Source: CAVYWD01 sp963772225 (lineage in GTDB: Bacteria > Myxococcota > Myxococcia > Myxococcales > UBA5297). Taken from it: a stretch of DNA of 64,000 nt. This document shows, piece by piece, positions 19,481 to 28,618 of this stretch; the first letter of the stretch is position 1, and each line of letters opens with the position of its first letter. The stretch spans positions 1,054,001 through 1,118,000 of the forward strand of contig CAVYWD010000001.1 of the NCBI GenBank assembly GCA_963772225.1, in the 5' to 3' direction. A program made the position numbers and the translations under genes. The notes under the pieces are model-generated. The model was not told where the DNA came from. It saw only the letters and a list, made by a program, of their open reading frames with translations, and made no database searches.

Positions 19481-19538
19481 CTTTCCCGTTTCCCGTTCCA
19501 GCGCTGGAGGGGAAGGCGGGAAAGGGAAACGGGAAACG
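19481..19538. repeat. Imperfect inverted repeat of TTTCCCG units
   Basis: CTTTCCCGTTTCCCG on the left is mirrored by GGGAAACGGGAAACG on the right around GCGCTGGAGG. It could form a hairpin. No gene lies nearby to which it could serve as a terminator. Confidence 0.5.
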
Positions 19539-19696
19539 CTCGAGGCCACACAATCTCCGACCGCCGAGTCGGCATCGACCGTCAGTCCGACGCGGATTTC
19601 CGCTGCCGTCTACTGAAGTGCCTACGGCAGTACATGACCTCGAGACGGGAAGCATGACCCCGACGATCGAATGCATTCAGCGGCTACGGGGGCTGG

Positions 19697-19877
19697 GCTC
19701 TTCCTGGCCGCCCTGCAGGCCTCGGGAGCCGCGCGCCTGACCGGCCTGCGCAACACCTCGGTGGTCTTTGCCGCGGCCATCGGCTGGAGCCAGGGCGAGC
19801 CCCGCGGCGCGCGGGACGTCGCCTCGGCGGTCGCTATCGCCGCGGGCGCGCTGCTGCTCACGGGCCGCGCGGCCTAG
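19697..19877 (+). pseudogene. Duplicated 3' end of the EamA transporter gene
   Basis: These 181 bp repeat 9052-9232. About ten base differences are seen and all are synonymous (including TGA to TAG), giving the same 59 residues from LFLAALQASG to LLTGRAA. The rest of the transporter is absent here. The synonymous pattern means this copy came from a functional allele of another lineage rather than by decay in place. It marks the right edge of the accessory island. Confidence 0.9.
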
Positions 19878-19961
19878 AGGGCGAGGGACCTTAAGGCCCC
19901 GCTTCGCTGGAGCCCGCGCGGCAGGGCTATCATGGCCGCTCCCCCCGCACCCGGAGGCAGC

Positions 19962-20815
19962 ATGTCCTCTCAGAGCGCAGAGCCGAGCTCTCCTTCGAAC
20001 TCCTACCTCGGAGAGGTCTTGCAGCAGCAGCAGCGCGTCGACCTGGAGCTCAAGCGCAAAGTGCGCGCTCCGCCCGCGCCGCCGCCGAGGGCGCGAGCGG
20101 CGGAGGCGAATGTGGAGAGCGCCGCGGCGCCGGGGCCCGTCGAGGCGCGTGCGGTGGATTACCGCGTCACCGGCTTCTGGCTGTGGAAGAGTCGGCAGAG
20201 TTCGCCGCGCAGGGCGGGCTGGAGAAGGAGCGGGCGGTCGTGGAGCGCGAGGCCTCCGACCGCGCTCACGAGGAGGCGCTGCGGCGCGCGGCCGCCGCCG
20301 AGGAGGCGGCCCGCCGAACCGCCGCGGACAAGAACGCGACCGAGGTCGCAAGGCAGCGAGGGGAGCTCGAGCTCGCGGCGCAGGGCCTGCAGATCCTGCG
20401 CGAGCGCGCCGAGGCCGAGCTCGAGATCCTCGCGCACCGGCGCAGGCTCGCCGACGCCGCGGCGGACCGCGACAAGTCCGCGGCCGAGCAGGCACTCGCC
20501 CTCGACGAGCTGCGCAGCCGCGCCAAGGCGGCCATCGAGGAGCGCGAGATCGCCGCGTTCCGCGCCCGCCGGCAGGTGGAGAACGAGCTCTCCGACGGCC
20601 TGCTCAAGAGCCAGCTGGTGAGCGCCCTCCCGGAGATCGCCGGCAAGCTCCCCGCCCCGGCGGAGCTCAAGAGCATCACGCTCTCCGGCGACGGCGGCGG
20701 GGCGGCGGCGCTGGCGGGCCTGGTCTCGAGCTTGATGGCCTTCCTCGACCGGGAGCGCAAGGAGCCGCGGCCGAGCCCCGAGCGCGAGTCGGCCGCGGCG
20801 CGCCCGCGGCGCTGA
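19962..20815 (+). pseudogene. SPFH/flotillin-like gene with the SPFH domain deleted
   Basis: The 5' part (ATG 19962) encodes a disordered head (SYLGEVLQQQQRVDLELKRK) and the start of the membrane segment (VDYRVTGFWLWK). At about 20184 it joins, out of frame, a long coiled coil read from GTG 20183 (VEESAEFAAQGG onward) that ends in a flotillin-like tail (LVSALPEIAGKLPAPAELKS). The central SPFH domain is missing; a piece of it lies at 18641. The junction carries a short repeated sequence (TGTGGAAG), consistent with deletion between microhomologies. The 210-residue coiled-coil part could still be translated alone from the GTG. Confidence 0.65.
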
Positions 20816-20929
20816 GCGGGGCTGAGCCTCGCGGGACGTCGCGGCCTCGCTCCTTCGCGACGGTGCGGCTCCACATCGTCATCAAGGACGCGAACCACCC
20901 CGCCATTCGGCGCCTGCCCCACCGGCGAA

Positions 20930-21247
20930 ATGTCCACGGGCCCGCCATACTGGGCGAGCCGGCCGTTTCAACTCAGGCCGGCCGACGCTTTCGCTTCGCC
21001 CGGGAGGAGGAAGGCGCCGAAGCTCTACCTCGTCCTGAGCGGCGAGGGTGAGATGCAGGTCGACGGAGAGGTCCTTCCGCTCAGAGCGGGGACGGCGGTT
21101 CGCGTCGCGCCGGCGGGGATGCGCTGCTGGCGCGCCCTCGGCCAGGAGCCGATGGCCTATCTCGTCGTTCAGGCCAAGGCCGGCAGCTTGGAGCAGGCGA
21201 CCGCGTCGGATGGCCTGCGCTCGAGCCAGGCGGTGAAGTGGCCGTGA
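20930..21247 (+). CDS. Small cupin-domain protein
   Basis: This 105-residue protein contains the core cupin strands KLYLVLSGEGEMQVDGEVLP and RAGTAVRVAPAGMRCWRA, ending in YLVVQAKAG. The usual metal-binding His cluster of motif 1 is not evident, so binding may be altered. Another frame upstream (IKDANHPAIRRLPHRRN, from about 20880) resembles the N-terminal part of cupins, so the gene may be longer and frameshifted near 21000. It lies between the SPFH relic and trmB. Confidence 0.5.
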   Translation: MSTGPPYWASRPFQLRPADAFASPGRRKAPKLYLVLSGEGEMQVDGEVLPLRAGTAVRVAPAGMRCWRALGQEPMAYLVVQAKAGSLEQATASDGLRSSQAVKWP

Positions 21248-21387
21248 CATAGGCGCTCGGCCGCTCTCTCCCTCCTGCGCAGAGGAAGTCTCGAACCCGG
21301 CAGATCCAGGCCGGCGCCTTCAGCCGTCCGCTGGTCGACGGCAGGCGCTTGAACAGTCTCCGGCGCGCCGCTAGAGTCCCGCGCCCC

Positions 21388-22029
21388 ATGGACTGCCGAC
21401 CGGACGCCCCCCCTAAGCTCGCGGCGCGCAAGCCGCACTGTGGCCTGCCCGAGGAGCACGAGTGCCTCCAGGGACCGCCGCCCTGGGACCGCGTCTTCGG
21501 GATGGCCGGCCCCCTCGAGCTGGAGATCGGCGCGGGCAAGGGCGACTTCGCGGTCGGCTTCGCCGAGAAGCACCCCGACCGCCGCCTGGTCAGCCTGGAG
21601 GTCCGCCGCCTCTACGCCGAGATGACCCGCGAGAAGGCGCGAGAGGCCAAGCTGCCGAACGTGCTCGTCCTGCGCGCCGACGCCAAGGCGTGCGTCCCCC
21701 GCCTGTTCGCTCAAGGAAGCCTCGACGGCATCCACGTCTACTTCCCCGACCCGTGGTGGAAGCGGCGCCACTTCAAGCGCCGCGTGCTCGACGAGGACTT
21801 CTCCCGCCTGCTGCTCTCCCGACTGAAGCCGGGCGCCGTCCTGCACGTCCGCACCGACGTCGAGGAGCGCGCTTACGACATGCTCGACGTGCTCACCCGC
21901 GCGGGCTTCGCGAACCCGCTGGGCGGCTTCGCCCCGTTCGACCTCGAGGAGGTCCCCACCACTCGGGAGAAGCGTTACCTCGCCTCCGGGCAGGCCGTCT
22001 GGCGGATGCACCTCGTGCGCGCGCGCTGA
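21388..22029 (+). CDS. trmB: tRNA (guanine-N7-)-methyltransferase
   Basis: This 213-residue SAM-dependent enzyme modifies G46 of tRNA. It shows the SAM-binding LELEIGAGKGDF, the family signature HVYFPDPWWKRRHFKRR, and the C-terminal LHVRTDVEERAYD. Length is normal for TrmB. ATG 21388 is chosen because the N-terminus then matches typical start-to-motif spacing. A decayed fragment of this gene lies near 53.0 kb. Confidence 0.95.
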   Translation: MDCRPDAPPKLAARKPHCGLPEEHECLQGPPPWDRVFGMAGPLELEIGAGKGDFAVGFAEKHPDRRLVSLEVRRLYAEMTREKAREAKLPNVLVLRADAKACVPRLFAQGSLDGIHVYFPDPWWKRRHFKRRVLDEDFSRLLLSRLKPGAVLHVRTDVEERAYDMLDVLTRAGFANPLGGFAPFDLEEVPTTREKRYLASGQAVWRMHLVRAR

Positions 22030-22279
22030 CCCCGGCCGTTCGGTCGGCGGATGCTCACAGCCCGATGCTGCCCGAGCCCCTCTTCTTGGGAGCGGTCGTC
22101 GCAGCGCCGGTGACCTTGACGGCGCTCGGCGCCTTCATCGCTGGCCTTCTTGACGAGATAGCTATGTCCCGCCTGGGCGCTCAGCGGCATCGGGTCCCAA
22201 AGTCGCGTCGACCGGCGGCGGCGGCAGGGTCCGAGAATCAATCCGTCACCCAGCCGCCGGAGGAGCCCTCCTGCACGCA

Positions 22280-22579
22280 TTACCTCGACAGGGCCTCGGC
22301 GAGTTGGAGCATCCAGTCGCGGGCGCCCATGCCGTCGGCCCTAGGGTCGTAGTAGCACCCCAGCTCTTGGAAGAGCCGGCCGCAGAGGTCCGCGTCGTCG
22401 GCGCAACCGGCGACGTAGGCCTTGATATCGTCAGCGAGCTGCACCGCTTCGCCCGGGTTCGCCGAGGCGCGGTAGCGCTCGACGACCTCCCCTGGTTGCG
22501 CCGCGTCCAGCATCCAGTCCTGATGGAAGTTGGCCGAGAAGAAGGACTTGAGTCGCTGGGCGCGATTCTGGTGGGTCAT
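22280..22579 (-). CDS. CdiI-like immunity protein
   Basis: This 99-residue protein reads LKSFFSANFHQDWMLDAAQP, then ELGCYYDPRADGMGARDWML, the pattern of the CdiI-type immunity family found beside contact-dependent toxins (small acidic helical protein, FHQDW and ELGCxYDP motifs). Its ATG at 22579 overlaps the stop of the upstream toxin gene (ATGA), so it is coupled to it. It is expected to bind and inhibit the RNase tip in the cytoplasm of the producer. Confidence 0.85.
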   Translation of the reverse strand: MTHQNRAQRLKSFFSANFHQDWMLDAAQPGEVVERYRASANPGEAVQLADDIKAYVAGCADDADLCGRLFQELGCYYDPRADGMGARDWMLQLAEALSR

Positions 22580-23920
22580 GGCGTCGGATAGGCCGTCAGA
22601 ATGTACCACCCGCCCCGGCCATCGCTTTGGAGAACGACTCTGGTTCCGCTCCCTTGAACGGGCTGACCTCCTCGCTGGAGACATGTCCCTCCGGCGAAAG
22701 GACCGTCGATGGCGAGGTTGCCGCGCATTCCCGCCGCGACCCAAGCAGCGATGGCGGCTTGGTTGAACTGGATGGTGCTCTCGATATTGTCTTCGGCCTC
22801 GTCCAGCGTGTCGAAGGTGGAGGCGGCCCGCAGGTTGCGCTGGTTCGCAAGCCGGTTGGCGAGGTCTTGCACTGTCTTTCCGACATGGTTCGCAAGGGTG
22901 TGACCTCCCCCATTGCGTACGTTCGGCAGATTCGGAGATTCATGCGCCGGCAGGCCCCCTCTCGGGAACGGTGGAGGCGGCGGAGGCGTCGGGTAGGGGT
23001 AAGGCGGGAGAGGCGGCTGATTGGGATTGACGCCTGGGCCTCCGGGGAGAGGTTGCGCCGGACGAAGGCACTGATTGTGCGCCAGCACCCGCTGCTGGCC
23101 GACGAAGTACCGGTGCTCCCCGAACACCTCCAGGTTGAAGACCTCGGCAGCCTCCCTCGGGACCTGGAGGACGTGGTCCACTCGAACGGTGCCGTCGCGG
23201 GTGACGAGCGCCTCTCCCGGGGCGAGCTCCCCTGCCGCCACCCAGTCCCGGCGGTCCGCGGAGAAGAGCGGATGATATCGGGTGACCTCCAGCGCAGCGC
23301 CGCCGCGCAGATCGACCGTGACGACCTCGTGGCTGACGTGCCGCACCAGGCCCGTCACGGGGCACCGAGATCCGGCCTCGAGAGGCCTCCCTTCGCCGAC
23401 GCTGGTCACGAGCGCTTCGCCCCGGAGATTCATCTCCTCGAGGCTCACGGCGAGCCTATTCCCGAGCCCGACGGAGTGCTCAGCGAGCCATTCCGGAGGA
23501 CGCAGGAGCTGAATCTGCAAGTCGGAGTCGCCGGGAACGTCGCCGGCGACCGTCAACCGGAGGCCGACTTCTCGCCAGCCGTCCGTGCGGAAGATCTCGA
23601 CACTCGGCGGACTCCGGTCCGACTCGATCCCCGAGCGTTACGGCATCGATGGCTTTCGGGCCCTCCGCGGTGTCGACGGGCGTCCCCGCCACGAAGCACG
23701 AGCAAGAGCCGTCCGCGCATCGGGTCTCTTCTGCCCCGGCGCCGCCTGCGAGCGCGTTGCCGCTGGTCCCGTAGAGGGCCCGCATCTTCTCGCCCTGCGC
23801 CGAGACCACGGCGACGGCGGCAATGACCAAGAAGCCGAGGACGGTGCTGTATTCGGCCGACCCGACGCCTTCCTCACTCGAAACCCGAGTAAACCGGTGG
23901 CGATGCTTGGTCATTTTCAT
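22576..23920 (-). CDS. Type IVb prepilin-like leader, HINT and RNase A-like toxin (one +1 frameshift)
   Basis: Read from ATG 23920 (GGGAG just upstream) the protein starts basic (MKMTKHRHRF), then EEGVGSAEY followed by the hydrophobic helix STVLGFLVIAAVAVV. This matches the Flp prepilin rule of cleavage after Gly with Glu-Tyr at +5/+6. A HINT domain begins at CSCFVAGTPVDTAEGP and ends VLAHNQ, with TRYHPLF and FGEHRYFV inside. A Pro-rich linker leads to a C-terminal RNase A-like CdiA-type toxin: GGHTLANHVGKTVQDL, RAASTFDTLDEAED, WYILTAYPTP. The length is 1 mod 3; removing one base from GACTC at 23610 or 23621 joins the two frames into 447 residues. Followed by its CdiI-like immunity gene. Confidence 0.75.
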
Positions 23921-24255
23921 CCTGAAACTCCCGTTCAAGCTTTCGTTCGTTTTCATGTCCGCATCGAGGACTTCTGAAGTGCGGGAAGCTCGCTGGCGTT
24001 CCGCTGCTCCACCCTCGGCCGCAGGGGCTCGCAGTGTTGGGTACTCGCTCAGACGCGATTCGCCCCGGATCTGGGTCAAAGAAAATCTACCAGCCGCCAA
24101 GATCGACCGGCCGAGAAGCTCGATTCCGCGGCGACCTGCGCCTCGCGCCCCCCGCTGAACCCAGGCGTGACCTGAAGTGACGATTCGCGACCTCTACTAA
24201 GGGGTGAACTCAAGCCGCGTTGCTCTCGTCACCGGCGCGGCCCGAGGAAGGCACG
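23921..24255. other. Divergent intergenic region (335 bp)
   Basis: It separates the toxin gene and the AbfB-domain lipoprotein gene and should hold both promoters. The sequence is AT-richer near the toxin start. The right end carries the ribosome binding site GAGGAAGG. No other gene or repeat is seen. Confidence 0.5.
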
Positions 24256-24861
24256 ATGCTTCGACTGTTTGGATTGCTGTCTCTGTTCGCCCTGACTGCG
24301 GGATGCCCGTATCCGCTCCCGAGCGACGGCACCGACTCAGGGGCTACAGGTTCGGGGGCGGCAGACTCAGGGGCTACAGACTCCGGGGCGGCAGACTCAG
24401 GTTCAGGGGCGGCAGGCTCAGACGCCTCGGTCGCCGATGCTGGCCCCGTCTCGCGCTTCGAGTCTTATGACCTCCCCGACCACTACATTCGACATTATGA
24501 TTTCGAGGGCCGAGTCGAGGCCGACGTTTTGCCGGTGGAGGATTCGCAGTTTGCGGTCGTGCCAGGGCTCGCCGACGCCACCGGCATTTCTTTCGAGTCG
24601 GTGAACTACCCCGGTTATTACCTGAGGCATTATGCCTTCGAGCTCCGCCTCGACCCGATGGTCAACACGGAGCAGTTCGCGCAGGACTCCACCTACTTCC
24701 GGGAGCGCGGCCTGGCGGACGACACCGCATCCTCCTTCCGCTCGCTCAATTACCCGACCTACTATATTCGACATTCCGATGCGCTCCTCCGAGTGGACCC
24801 AATCACCGACGATTCCGACAAGCCGACGGCCACGTTCAAGGAGCAGTTGAGCTGGAAATAG
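24256..24861 (+). CDS. Lipoprotein with AbfB (CBM42) arabinose-binding domain
   Basis: This 201-residue protein has a lipoprotein signal (LSLFALTAGCPYP), a Gly/Ala/Ser/Asp tandem linker (residues 27-60, repeated GAADSGATDS-type units), then one beta-trefoil of the AbfB family. The repeated signature SFESVNYPGYYLRH and SFRSLNYPTYYIRH marks the sugar-binding lobes. CBM42 binds arabinofuranose side chains of arabinoxylan. It has no catalytic domain of its own, while a GH54 catalytic protein without this module is encoded at 41761-43026. The lipid anchor would place it on the cell surface. Confidence 0.85.
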   Translation: MLRLFGLLSLFALTAGCPYPLPSDGTDSGATGSGAADSGATDSGAADSGSGAAGSDASVADAGPVSRFESYDLPDHYIRHYDFEGRVEADVLPVEDSQFAVVPGLADATGISFESVNYPGYYLRHYAFELRLDPMVNTEQFAQDSTYFRERGLADDTASSFRSLNYPTYYIRHSDALLRVDPITDDSDKPTATFKEQLSWK

Positions 24862-25009
24862 AAACACTTTTGCGGAGGCGAGCGCGCCTTCAGGAGCCCC
24901 TACCCGCGCGCGACAATGGCCGCGGCGCCTTGCGGGCCCGGAGCAACCGCCAGGCACTCGTCGCCCGTGGCACTTTCTCGGGCTTCTGGCTGCGAGGCGA
25001 AACTGGCGC

Positions 25010-26107
25010 CTACTTGGGCCGCGCCAGGGCCAGCGCGTCGAGCTTCACCATGGCCAGCGCGCGGTTCCCGTCGGGCTTGAGCAGGATGAGCAGGTGGAAA
25101 TGCTCGCCAAACGCGGAGCCGAAGCAGCGCAGCAGGAGGAGGGCCTTGGGGGATCGAAACACCATCTCGTGGCAGCCGTCGATTTGCGCCGGCCCGCCGA
25201 TCTGATGCACCCCGCGCGCGATGCCGCTGGCGCTCCTGCAGACCTCGGGAAAGTCGATCGCCGAGTCCTCGAGATCGCTCGCCAGCACCTTGCCGGCGAG
25301 GTCCATCATGGCGGCTCCCCTGTAGCCTTCGATCTCCCGGAGCCCGCGCAGCTGCTCTTGCAAGGTCCGCCCCGCGCGCGCGGGCTCGGCGGCCCTCGCG
25401 ATCTCCGCCGATTCCGGCGCCGCGGTCGCCTCAGGCCGAGGTCGCTCGTCCTTCAGTCGGCAAGCCTCCATCAACAGGTATTCCAGCGGCCGATCCACCT
25501 CGCGCGCCTGCTCGCGGCACGACGGCATGACCTCGATGGAGGCGCTGTCCCATGAGAGGACGTCGAGGGCGGCGTCGAGCCCGCGCTGCCGACCGTTCTC
25601 GGCGGCGATCAACTCCCCATTCATGAACGACAGCGAGCCCTGGCGACCTTCCGTTGAGATCCTCAGGGTGCAGGTCTTCCTTTCCAGGCCGACCATCTGG
25701 ACGAACGTGCCCAGGCTGATTCCCTTGATGACGCCCCGTGTCGAGTCCTCGAGCACCTGGCGGACGCGGCTGATGAGGTCCTTCGCGTCGAAAGGCTTCT
25801 GGATCAAGACCCCGGCCCCCAGCGTGTTGAGGCGCGCCTCCACGCTGTCGCTGCGCAAGGCGGTCATCACGATGGCGGGGGTCATGGGCTGATTCTGGCT
25901 GAGCCAGGCCAGGAGCTCGAACCCGTCCATCTTCGGCATCAGCAGGTCGGTGATGACCAAATCCACGTTTTGAAATTGGAGCAGCGCGACCGCCGCCGCT
26001 CCGTTGGGCGTCGTGAACACCTTGATTTCGGGCGCGAGCAAACGCATCGCGCGCTGGATCGATTGCCGGATGCTTTCCTCGTCGTCGACGACCAGAACGT
26101 AAATCAT
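25010..26107 (-). CDS. Response regulator with DUF4388 domain
   Basis: This 365-residue protein starts at ATG 26107 after GGAGCGGAGCGGACC. Residues 1-120 are a receiver (LVVDDEESI, LVITDLLMPKMDG, IQKPFDAKD). Residues 130-225 fit DUF4388 (GISLGTFVQMVGLERKTCTL, GSLSFMNGELIAAE), a domain common in myxobacterial and cyanobacterial PatA-like regulators. The C-terminal 100 residues (GYRGAAMMDLAGKVLAS) resemble a roadblock/LC7 fold that works with small GTPases. There is no DNA-binding domain. It is divergent from fdhD, across 475 bp; a link to the formate genes is only positional. Confidence 0.85.
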   Translation of the reverse strand: MIYVLVVDDEESIRQSIQRAMRLLAPEIKVFTTPNGAAAVALLQFQNVDLVITDLLMPKMDGFELLAWLSQNQPMTPAIVMTALRSDSVEARLNTLGAGVLIQKPFDAKDLISRVRQVLEDSTRGVIKGISLGTFVQMVGLERKTCTLRISTEGRQGSLSFMNGELIAAENGRQRGLDAALDVLSWDSASIEVMPSCREQAREVDRPLEYLLMEACRLKDERPRPEATAAPESAEIARAAEPARAGRTLQEQLRGLREIEGYRGAAMMDLAGKVLASDLEDSAIDFPEVCRSASGIARGVHQIGGPAQIDGCHEMVFRSPKALLLLRCFGSAFGEHFHLLILLKPDGNRALAMVKLDALALARPK

Positions 26108-26582
26108 GGTCCGCTCCGCTCCTCGCAGGGGACCACGAGAGCGTACGCAATTCGGATGCCTGCGCTCGAAGGGTCTCGAGCCCCGCCAAGGTGGGGCCGC
26201 GCAGCGCTCGGGCGGGTCTGTCCCCTGGGGCCGAAAAAGGTCAACCAGGTCGAGTTCCGCTGAACCAGGCGAGCTTGCTGGATCTTTAGGGCAAAAGGTC
26301 GGCGTCGCCCCAGATCTCTTCCTTGACCGGCTCGCCTGGCCATAAGGTGAACGCCCTGCAGGCGCGGAGGAACTGGCGCGCCAGCTTCTTCCCGCGAGGC
26401 TCGAGGCGCGGTCCGAAGCCAGGCGCCGGAGAACGCGGCGGCGCTGGGGCCGGCGCGCGCGGCCTCGAGCGCAGCGCGTCGGCCGGGGCTCGAGTTTTGA
26501 CAGGTTCAAGGAGACGTGCTTGCATCTTTCAGAATCGTATTGAGAGAAGTTCGCCCGCGGTGACTTTTAGAAAGGAGATTCC
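26108..26582. other. Divergent intergenic region (475 bp)
   Basis: It lies between the DUF4388 regulator and fdhD. It contains a 10-bp inverted repeat (CCAGGCGAGC at 26265-26274, GCTCGCCTGG at 26330-26339) with a 55-bp loop, and the fdhD promoter candidate. No coding sequence is evident. Confidence 0.5.
26495..26526 (+). promoter_or_regulatory. Candidate fdhD promoter shared with the receptor-kinase gene
   Basis: TTTTGACAGG (26495-26504) and, 11 bases on, GTGCTTGCATC (26516-26526) recur with the same spacing upstream of the gene at 28903. TTGACA is a perfect -35; a 17-bp spacer leads to TTGCAT as a weak -10. Confidence 0.5.
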
Positions 26583-27464
26583 TTGAATTCCGTGGGCCTG
26601 AAATCTCGCGTAAGCCCGTCCCATCATTCGCGCTGCGCCATCCGCCGCATCCACGACCCCAGGAGCGCGTCCGATCGCGACGACAGCGTCGCCATCGAGG
26701 AGCCGCTCGAGATTCGCATCGCCGGCGACACCGTCGCGCTCACGATGCGCACACCCGGTGATGACACCGACCTGGCGCTCGGCTTCCTGTTCGCCGAGGG
26801 AATCATCTCGGGCGCGGCGGACGTGAGCTCGGTGGCGCACTGCGGCCGGCTCGGCGCCGAGGGCTACGGAAACGCGGTGGACGTGGTGGCCAGCCCCGGG
26901 GTCGTCTTTGCCACGGAGCGCTTGGAGGCGACCCGGCGCGGCACCCTCACCACCTCCGCCTGCGGCGTGTGCGGCCGCCGCACCATCGACGACCTCTTGG
27001 CGACCTGCAGCCCCCTCGCGCCGGGTCCCGTCCTCGGAGCCAGCGTCATCTGCGGCGCGGTCGCCGCGCTGAGGGAGACGCAGTCCACGTTCGCGCGCAC
27101 GGGAGGGACGCACGCGGCGGCCGCCTACAGTGCGGGCGCAGAGCGCCTCGCAACGAGCGAGGACGTCGGTCGCCACAACGCCGTGGACAAGGTGGTGGGC
27201 GCGCTGCTGCGAAAGGGCCTGGTCGGCGCGCGCTCGCGCGGAGAACCCGCGGCGCCTGCGCCGGCCCTGCTCGTGGTCAGCGGGCGAACGAGCTTCGAGC
27301 TGGTCCAGAAGGCGACGCGAGCGGGCATTCGCATTTTGGCCAGCGTCTCGGCCCCCACCACGCTGGCGGTCGATCTCGCGTCGACCGCCGGGTTGACATT
27401 GGCGGGCTTCGTCCGCGGCGACGCGCTCAATCTCTATTCTCACCCGGAACGCGTCGCAGGTTAG
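26583..27464 (+). CDS. fdhD: Formate dehydrogenase sulfurtransferase FdhD
   Basis: FdhD passes sulfur from IscS to the molybdenum cofactor so that formate dehydrogenase becomes active. The 293-residue protein has EEPLEIRIAG, TPGDDTDLALGFLFAEGI, the Cys pair in TTSACGVCG that carries the persulfide, SEDVGRHNAVDKVVG and VVSGRTSFELVQKA. The start is TTG at 26583, 5 bases after a full Shine-Dalgarno AAAGGAG; no ATG fits better. It is placed in the same region as fdoGHI and fdhE, whose product it should activate. A MITE-like repeat begins at its stop codon. Confidence 0.95.
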   Translation: MNSVGLKSRVSPSHHSRCAIRRIHDPRSASDRDDSVAIEEPLEIRIAGDTVALTMRTPGDDTDLALGFLFAEGIISGAADVSSVAHCGRLGAEGYGNAVDVVASPGVVFATERLEATRRGTLTTSACGVCGRRTIDDLLATCSPLAPGPVLGASVICGAVAALRETQSTFARTGGTHAAAAYSAGAERLATSEDVGRHNAVDKVVGALLRKGLVGARSRGEPAAPAPALLVVSGRTSFELVQKATRAGIRILASVSAPTTLAVDLASTAGLTLAGFVRGDALNLYSHPERVAG

Positions 27465-27627
27465 TCATCGCTCCGAAATACCTGCTCCATCTCAACGTCC
27501 GATCCATCCCGGCTGGCGTCGTTGCTCGTCGGTTACATGCCCTTCGGCATGCGCCCTCCTCGCGCCTCGCCATCCTTTGCGCCTCGGACGTTGAGATCTG
27601 GAGCATCTATTTCTGCGCGATTCCTTA
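27464..27627 (+). repeat. MITE-like repeat, copy A (164 bp)
   Basis: It matches the reverse complement of 34868-35030 at roughly 85-90 percent by eye. Subterminal inverted repeats are TGCTCCATCTCAACGTCCGA (27483-27502) and TCGGACGTTGAGATC (27584-27598, continuing to GGAGCA). A central hairpin (CATGCCCTTCGGCATG) follows. It starts at the last base of the fdhD stop codon. No transposase is encoded, so it fits a non-autonomous element or a REP-like family. Confidence 0.8.
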
Positions 27628-27895
27628 GAGCCAGCCGGCCCTGCCGTCCTCATCGACTCCGAAAGCTCGGCAGCATTCGTCCGCATTCATTCCTTCGGGG
27701 CAAGCTCTCGCGCAGATCGGCAAAGACCTCGGACGTCATGCCCCAGGCTCCATGCAAAGCCAGGGGCGGGCGCGGCGGAACTTTCGCCGGGACCTGGAGT
27801 CTGGAATCTGGAGAAGCTGCCGGGTCGAAATCATTCAATCATGCTCGGACGCCCTTTCCCATTGGCTCCTATTTCAAGAGAAACCAACATTGGGG

Positions 27896-28040
27896 AATAG
27901 TCCCTTCGGCGCGAACTCTTGTGCAGGCAGGCAAAGACCGCAGGCTCCAGCTCCCAGGGAATGCAGTTCCTGGAGCCTGGAGCCTGGAGCCTAAGGCAAC
28001 CCTCTTTCGGTCCGGCTTGGCCGGATTTGGCCGGATTAGG
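27896..28040 (+). repeat. Dispersed intergenic repeat, copy 1
   Basis: About 145 bp match the reverse complement of 47697-47851. Shared blocks include ATAGTCCCTTCG, GGCAAAGAC, and GGAGCCTAAGGCAACCCTC. GGAGCCT units are repeated in the middle. Both copies are intergenic. Confidence 0.7.
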
Positions 28041-28618
28041 GAGTCGAGCTTCGCCCTCGGCACGTTCCACAGACCCACCGGCTCGCTGCACCATGAGGGG
28101 ACCCGAAAGGCACGACGAGCCGCGGACCGAACGCGCCGAGGCGGGGCGGACGGCGAGCTCGCTTCGGACCCGGTGAGGCGCGACACCGCGGAGGGAAACC
28201 CAATAGCATTGTCGCATTGTGAACGCGGCGCTGCGCCGGGACGCTCTCGCTCGCGCCCCGCCGCGGAGCTTCTCGGCCGAGCGGAAGCTGGCGCGGCAGA
28301 GACCTACCCAACTCAATTCCGCAAACAGAATCGGAGCCGGAAATGCGGCACTGTTCACTATTTGAAACAATGACATTTCGACGGCATTTGATTCGCCCCC
28401 GCGTCTGTTTGGTGGCCCGAGCCCTTCAATTGCTTCAGGAATTTCTCGGTCCTGTTGGTGGGCCACTTTTTACTCTCAGTCTCTGGCGGAGAGACTTCGA
28501 AGCGGCGACATTGCCTCTTGAAGTTCGTTTACGAACATTGTGAGCGTCAGAAAGCTGTCTCCTGGCCCGCGCGACGCGCAGCGGCAACCGAATGATTGCA
28601 TGTATCTGTCAAACCCAC

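Larger units (their letters stand above)
18504..19696. other. Mosaic stretch of gene fragments and repeats
   Basis: Apart from one small frame (18903-19172), this 1.2 kb holds relics: an SPFH fragment, a 24-bp piece of Rhs core, two copies of a 52-bp repeat and an inverted repeat. The Rhs piece at 18790-18813 matches 14691-14714 with one mismatch. It looks like the scar of several recombination events rather than functional sequence. Confidence 0.6.

Noticed and set aside
22030..22279. Minus-strand peptide (SYLVKKA, then AMKAPSAVKVTGAATT in another frame)
   Set aside because: It may be the relic of a C-terminal tail, but no family is recognised and the frames do not join at a supported site.
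28373..28550. Short plus-strand frame upstream of the kinase gene
   Set aside because: No family, poor codon pattern and overlap with the presumed regulatory region.
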